A DNA stretch of 64,000 nucleotides from UBA6115 sp050952935 (lineage in GTDB: Bacteria; Bacillota; Clostridia; Christensenellales; Aristaeellaceae), in NCBI GenBank assembly GCA_050952935.1, contig JBMNLS010000002.1, positions 186,001 to 250,000 of the forward strand, read 5' to 3'. Of this stretch, positions 50,773-60,156 are shown one piece after another. The position numbers and the translations under genes were made by a program. The notes beneath the pieces are model-generated. The model did not search any database. It had not been told where the DNA came from and saw only the letters and a program-made list of their open reading frames with translations. The first letter of the stretch is position 1; the number at the start of each line of letters is the position of its first letter.

Positions 50773-51624
50773 TCAGGCACTGGTCAGCCGCCCCATCCGG
50801 GCCTTGACCACCCCATAGACGCTGACGCTGAGGATGACCAGCGCGGCGCCGATGACAGAATAGGGCCCCGGGTTTTCCCCCAGAAAAAGAAAGGCCCAGA
50901 AGGGGTTGAGCACCGGCTCCACATTGGCCACGATGGAGGCGGTCACCGGGTGCACCTGGCTGCGCATGCCGGCGGTGAAAAAATAATAGCCGCCGGCCAG
51001 GCAGACGCCCATGGCAAGGGCGCTAAGCAGTGCCTGGGCGTTGATAACAAAATGCGGATCAAAGGGGATGTAGAACAAAAACAGGGAACAGATCAGGTTG
51101 CCCAGGAAGGTGTAGTTCATGGGGTCGGTATCGGGCAGGCGGGCAGCAAAAAACACCAGGGCAAAGGTGAAGGCGGTGAACAGCGCAATGCTGTCTCCCA
51201 GAAGGCTGCCCCGGCCAAAGCCCCCCACAAAGCACAGCACCACCCCGCCCAGGGTGAGGAGCATGGCTGTGATGTCCACCTTCCCCGGCTTTTGTCCCCA
51301 GAAGATCCAGGAGCCCAGGATCACCACAATGGGCATGGCATATTGCAGCACTATGGCGTTAGCGGCGGTGGTGAGCTTATTGGCGATGATAAACAGCGCT
51401 GAGGTGAGCGCCACGCCGATGGCCCCCAGCCAGGTGCCTTTGGAGAACACGGGCTTAAAGCTTTTGCGGGAGATGCCAAAGACGATCACCGTCACCAGCG
51501 CCCGGGCACCCACCAGGGAAAAGGCGCTCCAGGGCGCCCACTTCGAAAGCACCCCCGCAAAGCTCCAGGCCACGCTGGCCAGGATGATGTAGATGGCACC
51601 CTTGCCTTGGTCATTTGATTGCAT
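50773..51624 (-). CDS. EamA/DMT-family transporter
   Basis: 283 residues from ATG 51624 with AGGAGGGC upstream; a longer upstream frame is rejected for lack of a ribosome site and of membrane-protein character. IYIILASVAWSFAGVLSKWA opens the first repeat, TTAANAIVLQYAMPIVVILG ends it, and the second repeat has VHPVTASIVANVEPVLNPFW followed by FLFLGENPGPYSVIGAALVI. Ten membrane segments. The substrate is unknown. A second EamA member of the window, not close to the first in sequence. Confidence 0.88.
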   Translation of the reverse strand: MQSNDQGKGAIYIILASVAWSFAGVLSKWAPWSAFSLVGARALVTVIVFGISRKSFKPVFSKGTWLGAIGVALTSALFIIANKLTTAANAIVLQYAMPIVVILGSWIFWGQKPGKVDITAMLLTLGGVVLCFVGGFGRGSLLGDSIALFTAFTFALVFFAARLPDTDPMNYTFLGNLICSLFLFYIPFDPHFVINAQALLSALAMGVCLAGGYYFFTAGMRSQVHPVTASIVANVEPVLNPFWAFLFLGENPGPYSVIGAALVILSVSVYGVVKARMGRLTSA

Positions 51625-51747
51625 GCTTTGCCCTCCTGACAGATGAGTGCGTCCAGCGGCATCATAGCATTCCTGGGCACCATCTTCAATGGGTGGTGTG
51701 AACGCGGCGGCGGAAGCATCTATCTGATCATCACCCATATTCAACCG

Positions 51748-51774
51748 GCCCCTGCATCGCACGGGGGCTTTTTT
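51748..51774 (+). terminator. Plus-strand terminator without an upstream gene
   Basis: GCCCC, 10-base loop, GGGGGC, then TTTTTT. A complete intrinsic terminator reading rightward, lying directly before the promoter of the DUF401-like gene and after no plus-strand gene (the nearest ends at 49116). Confidence 0.7.
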
Positions 51775-51783
51775 GTATTTCTC

Positions 51784-51813
51784 TTGACGCATCCGGCCTT
51801 CCGCTATACATTG
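51784..51813 (+). promoter_or_regulatory. Promoter of the DUF401-like gene
   Basis: TTGACG (51784-51789) and TATACA or TACATT (from 51805), with 15 or 17 bases between. Followed by AGGAGGGC and the TTG start at 51837. Confidence 0.5.
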
Positions 51814-51836
51814 TTGGCCAACAGGAGGGCGAAGGA

Positions 51837-53042
51837 TTGGAACTGCTGATATTGCTTTTGATTTTTGCCATCATTGCGGCGGGCATAGGGCTGAAAAAAC
51901 CGCTGTATCTGTCCATGGGGCTGGCGGCGGCGGTGGGTTTTCTTTTCTATGGGGTGCCGGTGGCCCAGCTCCCGCACATCCTTCATCAGGGCGTTTTGGG
52001 GCAGAGCACCATCAACATGGTGCTGGCCTTTTACACCATCACCTTTTTGCAGCGAATGCTGGAGAAACGCCAGCGCCTTACCCAGGCAGAAAAGGCCATC
52101 ACCCGGCTTTTTGGCAGCCGCCGGGTGAACGCCATGTTCACCCCCTTTGTGGTGGGCATGATGCCCTCAGCCGGCGCAGTGCTGATTGCCGCCCCCATTG
52201 TGGACCGGGCGGCGGGAGAGGCGCTTTCCCGGGATGAACGGATGTTTGTGTCCAGCTTTTACCGGCATATTTCAGAGGCTTTTTTGCCCACCTACGCCAA
52301 CATCCTGCTGGCCTTGCAGCTTTCAGGCGTGAAGGCGCTCCCCTTCCTGATTGGCATGACGCCCATGGTGTTGGCGCTGTTTGCGCTGGGCTATGTGTTT
52401 TATGTGCGCAAAATCCCCAAGGTGCATGCAGGGGAGGAAGCCGCGGCAACATCCGGCCGCCAAGCGGCCTTCATGGCGCTTTTTCGCAGCTTATGGAGCA
52501 TTTTTGCCGCAGTGCTGCTGATTTTGCTGCTGCCCCTTCCCATTTTTCTGGTGGTGCTGGGGGTGATCATCATGAATATTTTTGTTGAGCGTTTCAGCTG
52601 GCAGGAGCTAAAGCCCATGTTCCGCTCGGCGCTGGAAATAAAGCTGATTGTAAATACCGTTTTTATCATGATATTTAAGGAGGTGCTGCTGGCTTCCGGC
52701 GCGCTGCATCGCCTGCCGACTATGTTTGCGGGCCTTCCGGTGCCGGAGGCATTGCTCTATGCGCTGATGATGCTCCTGGGCGCGGTAATCGCCGGTACCC
52801 AGGCCATGGCGGCCATTGTCATCCCGTTGGCTTTTACCGCCGGGCCTGATTTGCCGCTGTTGGTGCTGCTCATGTCCACCGGTTACATGGCGGCCCAGGT
52901 GTCTCCCCCCCACATCTGCCTGACCATCGTAGCGGAATACTACCGCTCAAGCCTGGCGGCGTTGGTGAGAAAGACCCTGCCGGTGCTGGCGGCTTTTAGC
53001 GCGCTGGCACTGGCGTATTACTATTTGTTAAGGCTGATTTAG
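51837..53042 (+). CDS. DUF401-like ion-transporter-superfamily membrane protein
   Basis: 401 residues from TTG 51837. About ten segments. ITFLQRMLEKRQRLTQAEKA, FVVGMMPSAGAVLIAAPIVD, SGVKALPFLIGMTPMVLALF and, near the end, AGTQAMAAIVIPLAFTAGPD with STGYMAAQVSPPHICLTIVA are the DUF401 landmarks: two similar halves with re-entrant-type G-x-x-P/S loops (MMPSAG; SPPH). Members belong to the ion transporter superfamily and probably move a carboxylate or other anion; none is assigned here. Confidence 0.82.
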   Translation: MELLILLLIFAIIAAGIGLKKPLYLSMGLAAAVGFLFYGVPVAQLPHILHQGVLGQSTINMVLAFYTITFLQRMLEKRQRLTQAEKAITRLFGSRRVNAMFTPFVVGMMPSAGAVLIAAPIVDRAAGEALSRDERMFVSSFYRHISEAFLPTYANILLALQLSGVKALPFLIGMTPMVLALFALGYVFYVRKIPKVHAGEEAAATSGRQAAFMALFRSLWSIFAAVLLILLLPLPIFLVVLGVIIMNIFVERFSWQELKPMFRSALEIKLIVNTVFIMIFKEVLLASGALHRLPTMFAGLPVPEALLYALMMLLGAVIAGTQAMAAIVIPLAFTAGPDLPLLVLLMSTGYMAAQVSPPHICLTIVAEYYRSSLAALVRKTLPVLAAFSALALAYYYLLRLI

Positions 53043-53052
53043 GTGATAGGCT

Positions 53053-53706
53053 TCATCGTTTGTTTTTAAGCTTGGCCGCCACCATTTCCGCCGCCCCGTC
53101 ATACTCCTCCCGGGGCAGATACAGCACCATGAACACGAAGGCATAGGGGCGGTAGAGCGTGATGCGCCCGGCCCGGGGGGCCAGCTTGTAGCGGGCTGCG
53201 TCCTGCCACACCAGGTATTCTTCATGGGCCAGGAGGAAGGGCAGGCCTTCGTTGTTTTTTTGAAAAGCGCCTTTGTCATAGCGGATCAGTCGGGTCCAGC
53301 AGGAGAGCCTGGTGGGCCTGATCCAGGTGCGTTTGAGCACCCCCTTGGGATCCAGCATGTACTGGACGCTTTCCCTCCCCTGGAGCATCAGCGCCAGGAG
53401 CCCCACCAGGAAAAAGCCCAGCCCCAGCGCCAGGGCGGCCGCGGGGATGCCCGTTGATAAAAAGAAATAGCTGAAGGCGTCAAGCCCCCGCAGGATATAT
53501 TCAATGATGAGCATCACCAGCACCGCGGCCATGGACACCGCCGCCGACAGCCGCAGCAGAAAGCCGATGCGGTGCCTGTCCCCCAGGGCCAGGCGGCTGT
53601 CTTCCCACACATAGCGCACGGAAGGATTGCCCAGTGAGCGCCCGCAGGAGACGCACTGGGGCTGTTGATTTTGCCGTTGGCACTTGGGGCAGTAGTAAAC
53701 CAGCAT
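53053..53706 (-). CDS. Zinc-ribbon membrane protein of unknown function
   Basis: 217 residues. An N-terminal zinc ribbon (YYCPKCQRQNQQPQCVSCG, two CxxC pairs at about 6-9 and 18-21), then two membrane segments (about 50-72 and 83-108). A C-terminal domain of about 105 residues (LLAHEEYLVWQDAARYKLAP, ITLYRPYAFVFMVLYLPR) resembles a PH-like or YcxB-like fold. AAAGGACGG site; the start region has AGAGT...ACTCT (53721-53735), an imperfect palindrome that may be a promoter or operator site. The role is unknown. Confidence 0.72.
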   Translation of the reverse strand: MLVYYCPKCQRQNQQPQCVSCGRSLGNPSVRYVWEDSRLALGDRHRIGFLLRLSAAVSMAAVLVMLIIEYILRGLDAFSYFFLSTGIPAAALALGLGFFLVGLLALMLQGRESVQYMLDPKGVLKRTWIRPTRLSCWTRLIRYDKGAFQKNNEGLPFLLAHEEYLVWQDAARYKLAPRAGRITLYRPYAFVFMVLYLPREEYDGAAEMVAAKLKNKR

Positions 53707-53874
53707 GTTCCGTCCTTTAGAGAGTATTACACTCTATAGTATATCAGACCATCCGGCGGGGGCGCAAACAAGCGCGCAGCTTATCGCTGGGCGCTTGGTC
53801 ACAATAAAACATAAGCCCGGCCTGACCGAGGTTAAGCAGATGTTCTCTCTCATCGACCTGTCGGTGGATGGCGA

Positions 53875-54516
53875 TTATTCCTTCCCGCCTGGGACACTGA
53901 TGTCAGATTGGTTGTCCTGGATAGCCAGGACGGCGGCCTCTATGCCCCGGGCGATGTCCTGGGCGCTGAGGCTGGGAGCGGGCGCCGTCCGGCGGGCGGT
54001 TTGCTCGGGGATAAAGGGCACATGCATGAAACCGCCCCGCACACCGGGGTATTCCATATACAGGGTGTGGAGCAGGCCATACATCAGGTGATTGCACACA
54101 AAGGTGCCTGCGGTGTTGCTGACAGCGGCTGGCAACCCAGCCTCTTGAATGGCCTCCACCATGGCCTTGATGGGCAGGGTGGCAAAGTAGGCGGGGGCGC
54201 CGTCCGGCTCAATGGGCTGATCGATGGGCTGGTTGCCCTCATTGTCAGGGATGCGGGCGTCATCGAGGTTGATGGCCACCCGCTCCGGCGTCAGCTCAAA
54301 CCGGCCTCCCGCCTGGCCGATGCACAGCACCGCGTCAGGGCGGTGCTTTTTGAGGCCCTCACACAGCATCCGGATGGACTGGCCAAACACCGTGGGCAGC
54401 TCCAGCTTCACGATGTCGGTATCGCCCACCTTGCCGGGTACCCGCTTCACCGCCTCCTGGGCGGAATTTACCTTTTCCCCGCCAAAGGGGTCAAAGGCTG
54501 TGAGCAGCAGCTTCAT
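53875..54516 (-). CDS. pcp: Pyroglutamyl-peptidase I
   Basis: 213 residues, family length. MKLLLTAFDPFGGEKVNSAQ, then GQAGGRFELTPERVAINLDD with the catalytic Glu, SNTAGTFVCNHLMYGLLHTL with the catalytic Cys and its GTF-C-N pattern, and FMHVPFIPEQ with the catalytic His. A cysteine protease (C15) that removes N-terminal pyroglutamate from peptides in the cytosol. Strong AGGAGG site. Monocistronic here. Confidence 0.97.
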   Translation of the reverse strand: MKLLLTAFDPFGGEKVNSAQEAVKRVPGKVGDTDIVKLELPTVFGQSIRMLCEGLKKHRPDAVLCIGQAGGRFELTPERVAINLDDARIPDNEGNQPIDQPIEPDGAPAYFATLPIKAMVEAIQEAGLPAAVSNTAGTFVCNHLMYGLLHTLYMEYPGVRGGFMHVPFIPEQTARRTAPAPSLSAQDIARGIEAAVLAIQDNQSDISVPGGKE

Positions 54517-54603
54517 AGCTTGCCTCCTGCCAGATCAAAACACCACAAGGCACATCGGGATGATGTGCTTCGCCAGCCCATCCCCCCTGTAAATTCCAGT
54601 GTC

Positions 54604-55614
54604 TCAGGGCTTTTTGATGGCGGTCGGGCTGTTGACCTTCTCCCAGGTTTTGGGGCCCACCACCCCGTCCACCTTCAGCCCGTTGTATTGCTGGAATTCC
54701 TTCACCGCCACATAGGTGGCGTAGTCATATTTGCCGTTGATGGGGCCGGTGTAATAGTCAAGCATTGTCAGCACGTTTTGCAGGGTGATCACCAGCGGGC
54801 CTTCGCTTTTGTTATAGAGCAGCTTGATGGCGCCGGATCCGCCTGGCGGGGTGGGGTCGGATTTTTTCTTCGCAGCCGGATTGACCAGCATGTTATAAGT
54901 AGCCGGGCCCACCTCGCCGTCCGGCGGCAGCCCGTTTTTCTGCTGGAAGAGTTTGACCGCGTCCCGGGTTGATTCACGGTAGTATCCGTCCGTGATATCC
55001 ACATAATCCAGCTTGAACAGCAGTTCCTGCACCTCTGCCACCGAGTCATAAAAGTCATGCACCTGAAGGCGCAGGATGGAAAACCCCGCTTTCCAGTTCT
55101 CAATCGATTTGCCCAGGGCAGTCACAGACTCCATTTGCATCAACGCCATCCCGTCTATGACGCCGTTTTCAGGCAGACCATTGGTTTTTTGGAAGGCCAG
55201 GACAGCTTTTTGCGTGTCGTCATCAAAGACGCCGGTTTCGCTGCCCGTCATGTAGCCCAGGGCGTTCAGCCGGCCCTGAATTTCCGATATTTTTGCCACG
55301 CTGTCCCCTAACTTGTAGATTTCCCCGGAGAGGCCAGGGTCGGCGTAGCCAAGCTTTTCCAGGGTTTTTGGGCCGGCGATGCCGTCTGCCTGCAAGCCCG
55401 CGCTCTCCTGAAACTTCTTCACCGCCTGATAGGTCTTGTAGCCATACTTCCCGTCCAGTACACCATCGTAGAAGGACAGCAGCGTCAGCCGCTGCTGAAG
55501 CACCATCACCTTGGGGCCAGAATCCCCGTACTGAAGCCTCTCCGCCATGGCCACCCCCAGGATGCCCAGCAGAAGCATCACGCAAAGGCTTCCCGCGATC
55601 CATTTTTTGTTCAT
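54604..55614 (-). CDS. Exported protein with four peptidoglycan-binding repeats
   Basis: 336 residues from ATG 55614 (AAGGAGG upstream). Signal peptide MNKKWIAGSLCVMLLLGILG ending AMAE. Four type 1 peptidoglycan-binding repeats follow, all of the pattern ... LQ..L...Y....G.y...T..AV..FQ...GL..DG..G..T: they begin at LQYGDSGPKV, YKLGDSVAKI, LQVHDFYDSV and LLYNKSEGPL. No catalytic domain is attached, so it probably binds the wall as an adaptor or cargo carrier. Related in plan to the one-repeat protein at 806-1537. Confidence 0.88.
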   Translation of the reverse strand: MNKKWIAGSLCVMLLLGILGVAMAERLQYGDSGPKVMVLQQRLTLLSFYDGVLDGKYGYKTYQAVKKFQESAGLQADGIAGPKTLEKLGYADPGLSGEIYKLGDSVAKISEIQGRLNALGYMTGSETGVFDDDTQKAVLAFQKTNGLPENGVIDGMALMQMESVTALGKSIENWKAGFSILRLQVHDFYDSVAEVQELLFKLDYVDITDGYYRESTRDAVKLFQQKNGLPPDGEVGPATYNMLVNPAAKKKSDPTPPGGSGAIKLLYNKSEGPLVITLQNVLTMLDYYTGPINGKYDYATYVAVKEFQQYNGLKVDGVVGPKTWEKVNSPTAIKKP

Positions 55615-55756
55615 TATGCTTGCCTCCTTTTTCATTGTTGAGATCTGCTTTGTCTATGTCTGCATTATCCTCCATCTGTTCTTTTTTCACAACCTATCTC
55701 TTTGGGTAGGGTGGGGGAAAAGCCAATATATCCCACCTTTCCAAAGGGAGAGGTGT

Positions 55757-55785
55757 TTGAGAGGGCTTACCTCGCCCTGTAGAAT
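55757..55785 (+). promoter_or_regulatory. Promoter of yjjG
   Basis: TTGAGA (55757-55762), 17-base spacer, TAGAAT (55780-55785); the ATG follows 33 bases later. Confidence 0.6.
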
Positions 55786-55818
55786 AACGGGCAAATCCTT
55801 TTATCAGAAAGAGAAAAG

Positions 55819-56499
55819 ATGACACACCTCATTCCCCCTTATGCCCTGTATCTGCTGGATGCGGACGGCACCCTGCTGGATTTTGAGGCGGGGGAGGCCG
55901 CGGCGCTCTGCGTCACCTTTCAGCATTTTAATCTGCCCATGGAGGCCATGGACAGCTACCGGCGCATCAACAGCGGCCTGTGGCGGCAGCTGGCTGAGGG
56001 AACCATCCATCGGGAAGCCTTGTTCAGCCAGCGTTTTGGACTGTTTGCCCGGGAGCAGGGCATCGACCTGGACAGCGTCCGGGTGAACCGGTTTTTTCTG
56101 GAGCAACTAAGCCGACAGGCCCAGCACATGCCAGGCGCTGAGGAGACGCTCAAGGTTCTTTCCAGCCGGGCCAAGGTGGCCGTTGTCACCAACGGCGTGT
56201 CCTTTGCCCAGCGGGAGCGCTTCCGGCGCTCCGGCTTGATGCCCTATATTCGGCATTTGATCATTTCTGAGGAGGTGGGGGCAGAGAAACCCTCCCTTGT
56301 TATTTTTGAGCGGGCCTTAAAGCTCTGCGGGCATGAGGACAAAGCCACCGCCCTCATGGTGGGGGATGAATTGGCCACCGACATCGCCGGAGCCAACGCC
56401 TTTGGCATCGCCTCCTGTTTGTATGACCCTAAGGGGAAGCACTGGCAGCATGAGGCGGATTATCGGATTACTGCTCTGATGGAATTGATAGACGGATAG
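55819..56499 (+). CDS. yjjG: HAD-family pyrimidine 5'-nucleotidase, YjjG type
   Basis: 226 residues. Motif I LLDADGTLLDFEAGEAAAL (catalytic Asp pair; the D-A-D form is usual for YjjG), motif II KVAVVTNGVSFAQ and motif III VGAEKPSLVIFERAL. Motif IV is ALMVGDELATDIAGANAFGI. The alpha-helical cap lies between. YjjG dephosphorylates non-canonical pyrimidine nucleotides (house cleaning). The ribosome site is weak (AGAAAAG), but the promoter is good. Confidence 0.92.
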   Translation: MTHLIPPYALYLLDADGTLLDFEAGEAAALCVTFQHFNLPMEAMDSYRRINSGLWRQLAEGTIHREALFSQRFGLFAREQGIDLDSVRVNRFFLEQLSRQAQHMPGAEETLKVLSSRAKVAVVTNGVSFAQRERFRRSGLMPYIRHLIISEEVGAEKPSLVIFERALKLCGHEDKATALMVGDELATDIAGANAFGIASCLYDPKGKHWQHEADYRITALMELIDG

Positions 56500-56514
56500 G
56501 CCCGCTCGTGGGAG

Positions 56515-57156
56515 CTAACCCTGACCCATCATCTCCGCAACCTCCTGGGCGCCCCTTTCATCTCCGCCTTGAAGAAAGGTGAGGCGGGCTTTCTCAAAGG
56601 ACTCCATTGCCTTTTTTGCTTCGCCCATGACGGCGTATATTTCACCCATCCCCCGCTGTGCGCAGCCTAGGCAAATGGCATCGCCCGATGCCTGAGCATT
56701 TTCAAGAGCATCTTTCATCATGCTCAAAGCCTCACCAGGTATGCCTTGCAGCAATTTGATATAAGCCAACTCATAGCTGTTGGCGGCATGTTTTAGCGTA
56801 TCATCTGGGAAGTGCGTTAATATCAGCGCTTTCTCCTGCTCAAAAAGCTGCTGCGCTTTGTCATAATCCTTGGCGACCCGCTCCACCATGCCCATTTGGT
56901 GCAGGGCGATATGCCGCGCTTCTTCGTTATCGGCCAGGCGCAGCAGTTCGGCGGCATAGTGCCTGGCTTTTTCATGCTTGCCCAAAGCAGATGTCACATA
57001 GGCCAATCCCATCATGGCGCTGACATAATAAGCGCCACACGGCGCATGGATGCGCTTTAGACAAGCCAAATATCCGGCCTCCGCTTCCTGCAATAACCCC
57101 TGGTCAAACAGGGCAAAGCATCGATTCAATTCTTCCTGAAGCGAGCTGGCAGGCAC
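56515..57156 (-). CDS. TPR-repeat protein
   Basis: 213 residues from GTG 57156 (GGGGG upstream). Tandem TPR-like helices: LNRCFALFDQGLLQEAEAGY, MGLAYVTSALGKHEKARHYA, MGMVERVAKDYDKAQQLFEQ and YAVMGEAKKAMESFEKARL. No signal peptide or membrane segment. It starts one base after the stop of the AEC transporter and so is likely coexpressed. It probably serves as a scaffold; its partner is unknown. Confidence 0.8.
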   Translation of the reverse strand: MPASSLQEELNRCFALFDQGLLQEAEAGYLACLKRIHAPCGAYYVSAMMGLAYVTSALGKHEKARHYAAELLRLADNEEARHIALHQMGMVERVAKDYDKAQQLFEQEKALILTHFPDDTLKHAANSYELAYIKLLQGIPGEALSMMKDALENAQASGDAICLGCAQRGMGEIYAVMGEAKKAMESFEKARLTFLQGGDERGAQEVAEMMGQG

Positions 57157-57157
57157 C

Positions 57158-58108
57158 TTATCCCCCTATTATTAAGGGCTTGATCACCAACAGCACCGCG
57201 AACAGCAGGATCGTCAGCATGGTGTAGCTGGACAGGTACATGGACACAAATTCCTTCTCCTGGGCGTTTTCAGAATACACCGGCAGCACGAAGGGCGCTG
57301 GCAAAATCAGCATCATCAGCATGGCCAGCAGCAGCCATGCGTCATAGGGGAGGATCAGGAAAAGGATCAGCGTGACCACAGCGCCTGCCGCCGCCGTCAC
57401 CCCCAGGCGGATCAAAATGGCCTGGGATACCTGGCGCAAAATGGCCTTGTTCAGCCGGAACTCAAAGCCGATGGCCAGCAAGATCAGCGCCGCCGTGGGC
57501 GCGCCCACAAAATTGCATACGCTGTTTACAAGCGGCCCTGCGGGGGAGGCCATGATGGCGCCCGCCAGCCCCGTCACCCCCAGCGCCAGGCCCGCCACCA
57601 GCGCCACCATCACCGGGTTTTTTGCGATGTCAAGCAGGGCTTCCTTCAGCCCCTTTTGCCCGCCGGTCTGCTGCCTTAGCATAAAGAGATAGAGCGTAAA
57701 CACAAACAGCACCTGGCCCAGGTCCACCTTGGCCAGGCTTCCCATATGCTCCTGCCCCGCCAAAATCATAAACAGGGGGTAGCCCAGCATGCCCATCTCA
57801 TAGCCCGCCACGGTGAAGGGAAGCAGGGGGCTGGCCCCCGGGATCTTCCGGCGCAGCACAAAGCCCGCCCCAAAGGTGATCAGGCACAGCGCCAGCACCA
57901 TCAGGAACACCACCGCCATGTCAGCCCCGTAATCCGCCGTAATAAAAGCCTGAAAAATAACGAAGGGCAGCGTGATGCGGCTCACCACTTTTTTAAGCGT
58001 TTCAGCCCCTGATTCGGTAAGGAGACCTGTTTTCCGGGCCATCATGCCCAGCCCCAGGGTGACCAATATCGGCAGCAGGCTGCCCAGCACATGCTGAAAG
58101 GCGCTCAT
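57158..58108 (-). CDS. AEC-family transporter (auxin-efflux-carrier fold)
   Basis: 316 residues with about ten segments in two halves. LGSLLPILVTLGLGMMARKT and ISRITLPFVIFQAFITADYG open it. LLPFTVAGYEMGMLGYPLFM contains the conserved G-x-x-x-L-G-Y-P loop, and NSVCNFVGAPTAALILLAIG the second crossover. The C-terminal half is KAILRQVSQAILIRLGVTAA. AEC proteins move carboxylates such as malate. AGGAGGGG ribosome site. Followed by the TPR gene. Confidence 0.9.
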   Translation of the reverse strand: MSAFQHVLGSLLPILVTLGLGMMARKTGLLTESGAETLKKVVSRITLPFVIFQAFITADYGADMAVVFLMVLALCLITFGAGFVLRRKIPGASPLLPFTVAGYEMGMLGYPLFMILAGQEHMGSLAKVDLGQVLFVFTLYLFMLRQQTGGQKGLKEALLDIAKNPVMVALVAGLALGVTGLAGAIMASPAGPLVNSVCNFVGAPTAALILLAIGFEFRLNKAILRQVSQAILIRLGVTAAAGAVVTLILFLILPYDAWLLLAMLMMLILPAPFVLPVYSENAQEKEFVSMYLSSYTMLTILLFAVLLVIKPLIIGG

Positions 58109-58166
58109 TTCCCGCCCCTCCTGTCTAATTGATGGCTTATTATAGCACAGTCCGGGCGCTGTGACA

Positions 58167-58196
58167 TTGACAAGGGCCTTTCAGGCTTTGTATAAT
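58167..58196 (+). promoter_or_regulatory. Promoter of prfC
   Basis: TTGACA (58167-58172), 18-base spacer, TATAAT (58191-58196); the ATG is at 58236. Both boxes match the consensus. Confidence 0.75.
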
Positions 58197-58235
58197 TCCG
58201 TTTCGCAGGATCAAGAAGCCATCAGGGGGAAACGC

Positions 58236-59837
58236 ATGGGAAACCTGGAAAAAGAAATCAAGCGCAGGCGCACCTTCGCCATCATCAGCCACCCGGACGC
58301 GGGGAAAACCACGCTGACGGAAAAACTGCTGCTGTATGGCGGCGCCATCCGCCAGGCCGGCAGCGTGAAGGCGCGCAAGGCCGCCGCCCATGCCACCAGC
58401 GACTGGATGGAGATTGAGAAGCAGCGCGGCATTTCTGTCACCTCCAGCGCCATGCAGTTTGACTATGAGGGCTTCCGCATCAACATTTTGGATACTCCGG
58501 GGCATCAGGATTTCTCGGAGGATACCTACCGGGTGCTGGTGGCTGCCGACAGCGCCGTGATGCTGCTGGACGCCTCCCGGGGCGTGGAGGAGCAGACCCG
58601 CAAGCTTTTTAAGGTGTGCCGCATGCGGGGCATCCCCATTTTCACCTTTGTGAACAAGATGGACCGGGCCGCCAAAGACCCCTTTGCCCTGATGGAGGAG
58701 CTGGAGCAGGTGCTGGGCATCCGCTCATGCCCTGTCAACTGGCCCATTGGCGTGGACGGGGATTTTCAGGGCGTGTGCCACCGGGACAGCCGGGTGGTGG
58801 AGCTTTATTTCGGCGGCGACCACGGCAAAACCAAGGCAAAGAAAACCGAGGTTCCCCTCGACAGCCCCGCCCTTTCAGGCGTTCTGGCAGGCCACTATAT
58901 CGACAGGCTCAAGGAGGAGGTGGCCCTTTTAGACGAGGCAGGTGACCCCTTTGACCTGGAGGCTGTGCGCAAGGGAGAGCTCACCCCCCTGTTTTTTGGC
59001 TCCGCCATTACCAACTTTGGCGTGGAGCCCTTCCTGAACCGCTTTTTGCAGTATACCCTGCCCCCCACCGCCCGGGAGAGCGACCAGGGGCTGATCACGC
59101 CGGAGACGCCTGAATTTACCGGCTTTGTGTTTAAAATCCAGGCCAACATGAACCCCGCCCACCGGGATCGCCTGGCCTTTGTGCGGGTGGTGTCGGGCGA
59201 GTTCAGGCGGGACATGACTGCCTGGCTTTCCGGCACCGGCAAGCAGATTCAATTAAAAGCCCCCCAGCAGTTCATGGCGGATGAGCGGGCGATGGTGGAA
59301 ACCGCCTATCCGGGGGACATCATTGGCCTTTTTGACCCGGGCATCTATCGCCTGGGGGACACGCTGAGCGAAAAATCCAAGCTGCGCTTTGAAAAAATCC
59401 CCGTCTTTGCCCCTGAGCACTTTGCCCGGGTGCGCCCCTTTGACTCCATGAAGCGCAAGCAGTTTTTAAAGGGCGTGGCCCAGCTGAGCGAGGAGGGCGC
59501 CATTCAAACCTTCAGCCGGGAGGAAATGGGCCCGGAACAATCCATTGTGGGCGTGGTGGGCATCCTGCAGTTTGACGTGCTCAGCCACCGGCTTAAAAAC
59601 GAATATGGCGCGGAGCTGGCCATGGATATGCTGCCCTACCGCTTTGTGCGCTGGGTGACGGACAGCCCCAAGCCCCTGTCCGAGCTGAGCCTTACCTCCA
59701 CCACCGCCCGGGGCAGCGACAGCCGGGACCATCCCGTCCTCTTTTTTGAAAACGAGTGGAGTATCCGCCTTGCCCAGGAAAAGAATCCGGGGCTGGAACT
59801 AACTGAGGTGGAGCCGGTGGAGGGGTTTGGGGAATAG
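58236..59837 (+). CDS. prfC: Peptide chain release factor 3
   Basis: 533 residues from ATG 58236 with AGGGGGAAA upstream. GTPase motifs: G1 ISHPDAGKTTLTEKLL, G2 region EKQRGISVTSSA, G3 ILDTPGHQDFSEDTYRVLVA, G4 FVNKMDRAAKDPF. Later GFVFKIQANMNPAHRDRLAF and QFDVLSHRLKNEYGAE are RF3-specific. It recycles RF1/RF2 off the ribosome after termination. Its length (E. coli RF3 is 529) agrees. Monocistronic. Confidence 0.97.
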   Translation: MGNLEKEIKRRRTFAIISHPDAGKTTLTEKLLLYGGAIRQAGSVKARKAAAHATSDWMEIEKQRGISVTSSAMQFDYEGFRINILDTPGHQDFSEDTYRVLVAADSAVMLLDASRGVEEQTRKLFKVCRMRGIPIFTFVNKMDRAAKDPFALMEELEQVLGIRSCPVNWPIGVDGDFQGVCHRDSRVVELYFGGDHGKTKAKKTEVPLDSPALSGVLAGHYIDRLKEEVALLDEAGDPFDLEAVRKGELTPLFFGSAITNFGVEPFLNRFLQYTLPPTARESDQGLITPETPEFTGFVFKIQANMNPAHRDRLAFVRVVSGEFRRDMTAWLSGTGKQIQLKAPQQFMADERAMVETAYPGDIIGLFDPGIYRLGDTLSEKSKLRFEKIPVFAPEHFARVRPFDSMKRKQFLKGVAQLSEEGAIQTFSREEMGPEQSIVGVVGILQFDVLSHRLKNEYGAELAMDMLPYRFVRWVTDSPKPLSELSLTSTTARGSDSRDHPVLFFENEWSIRLAQEKNPGLELTEVEPVEGFGE

Positions 59838-60156
59838 CGGGAACTCTAAAATAAGAAAACCATATGACAAATGAATGGATTGATTGAGTAGCTGCACGCC
59901 AACAATTCCGTGCATAAAGCTCGCGGACGCACATGTTTGTACAATTTTGCGCTCTATTTTCTACATAAATGATACCTGTATACCGTTGTTTTCGTTTTGT
60001 GATTGTGCTATTGTTAGCGGCATGAGAATCTATAAGAAATGGGTATTGATTAATCGCGGTTGTCCATAGGTATTCAAGCAGAACGCCTGATACTGGCGTA
60101 TTTTTGTGCGCCAGTTTAATTCATAAGTTTGGTTCAAATATGGAAGGAGGATTCTG
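59838..60156. other. Leader region of the tetrathionate-reductase-like operon
   Basis: Holds ACTGGCG (60092-60098) and CGCCAGT (60109-60115), a 7-bp hairpin followed by TTTAATT, 40 bases before the first gene. It may be an attenuator or a terminator of upstream transcription. No confident promoter, FNR-type site or further gene is seen in the remaining AT-rich stretch. Confidence 0.45.
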
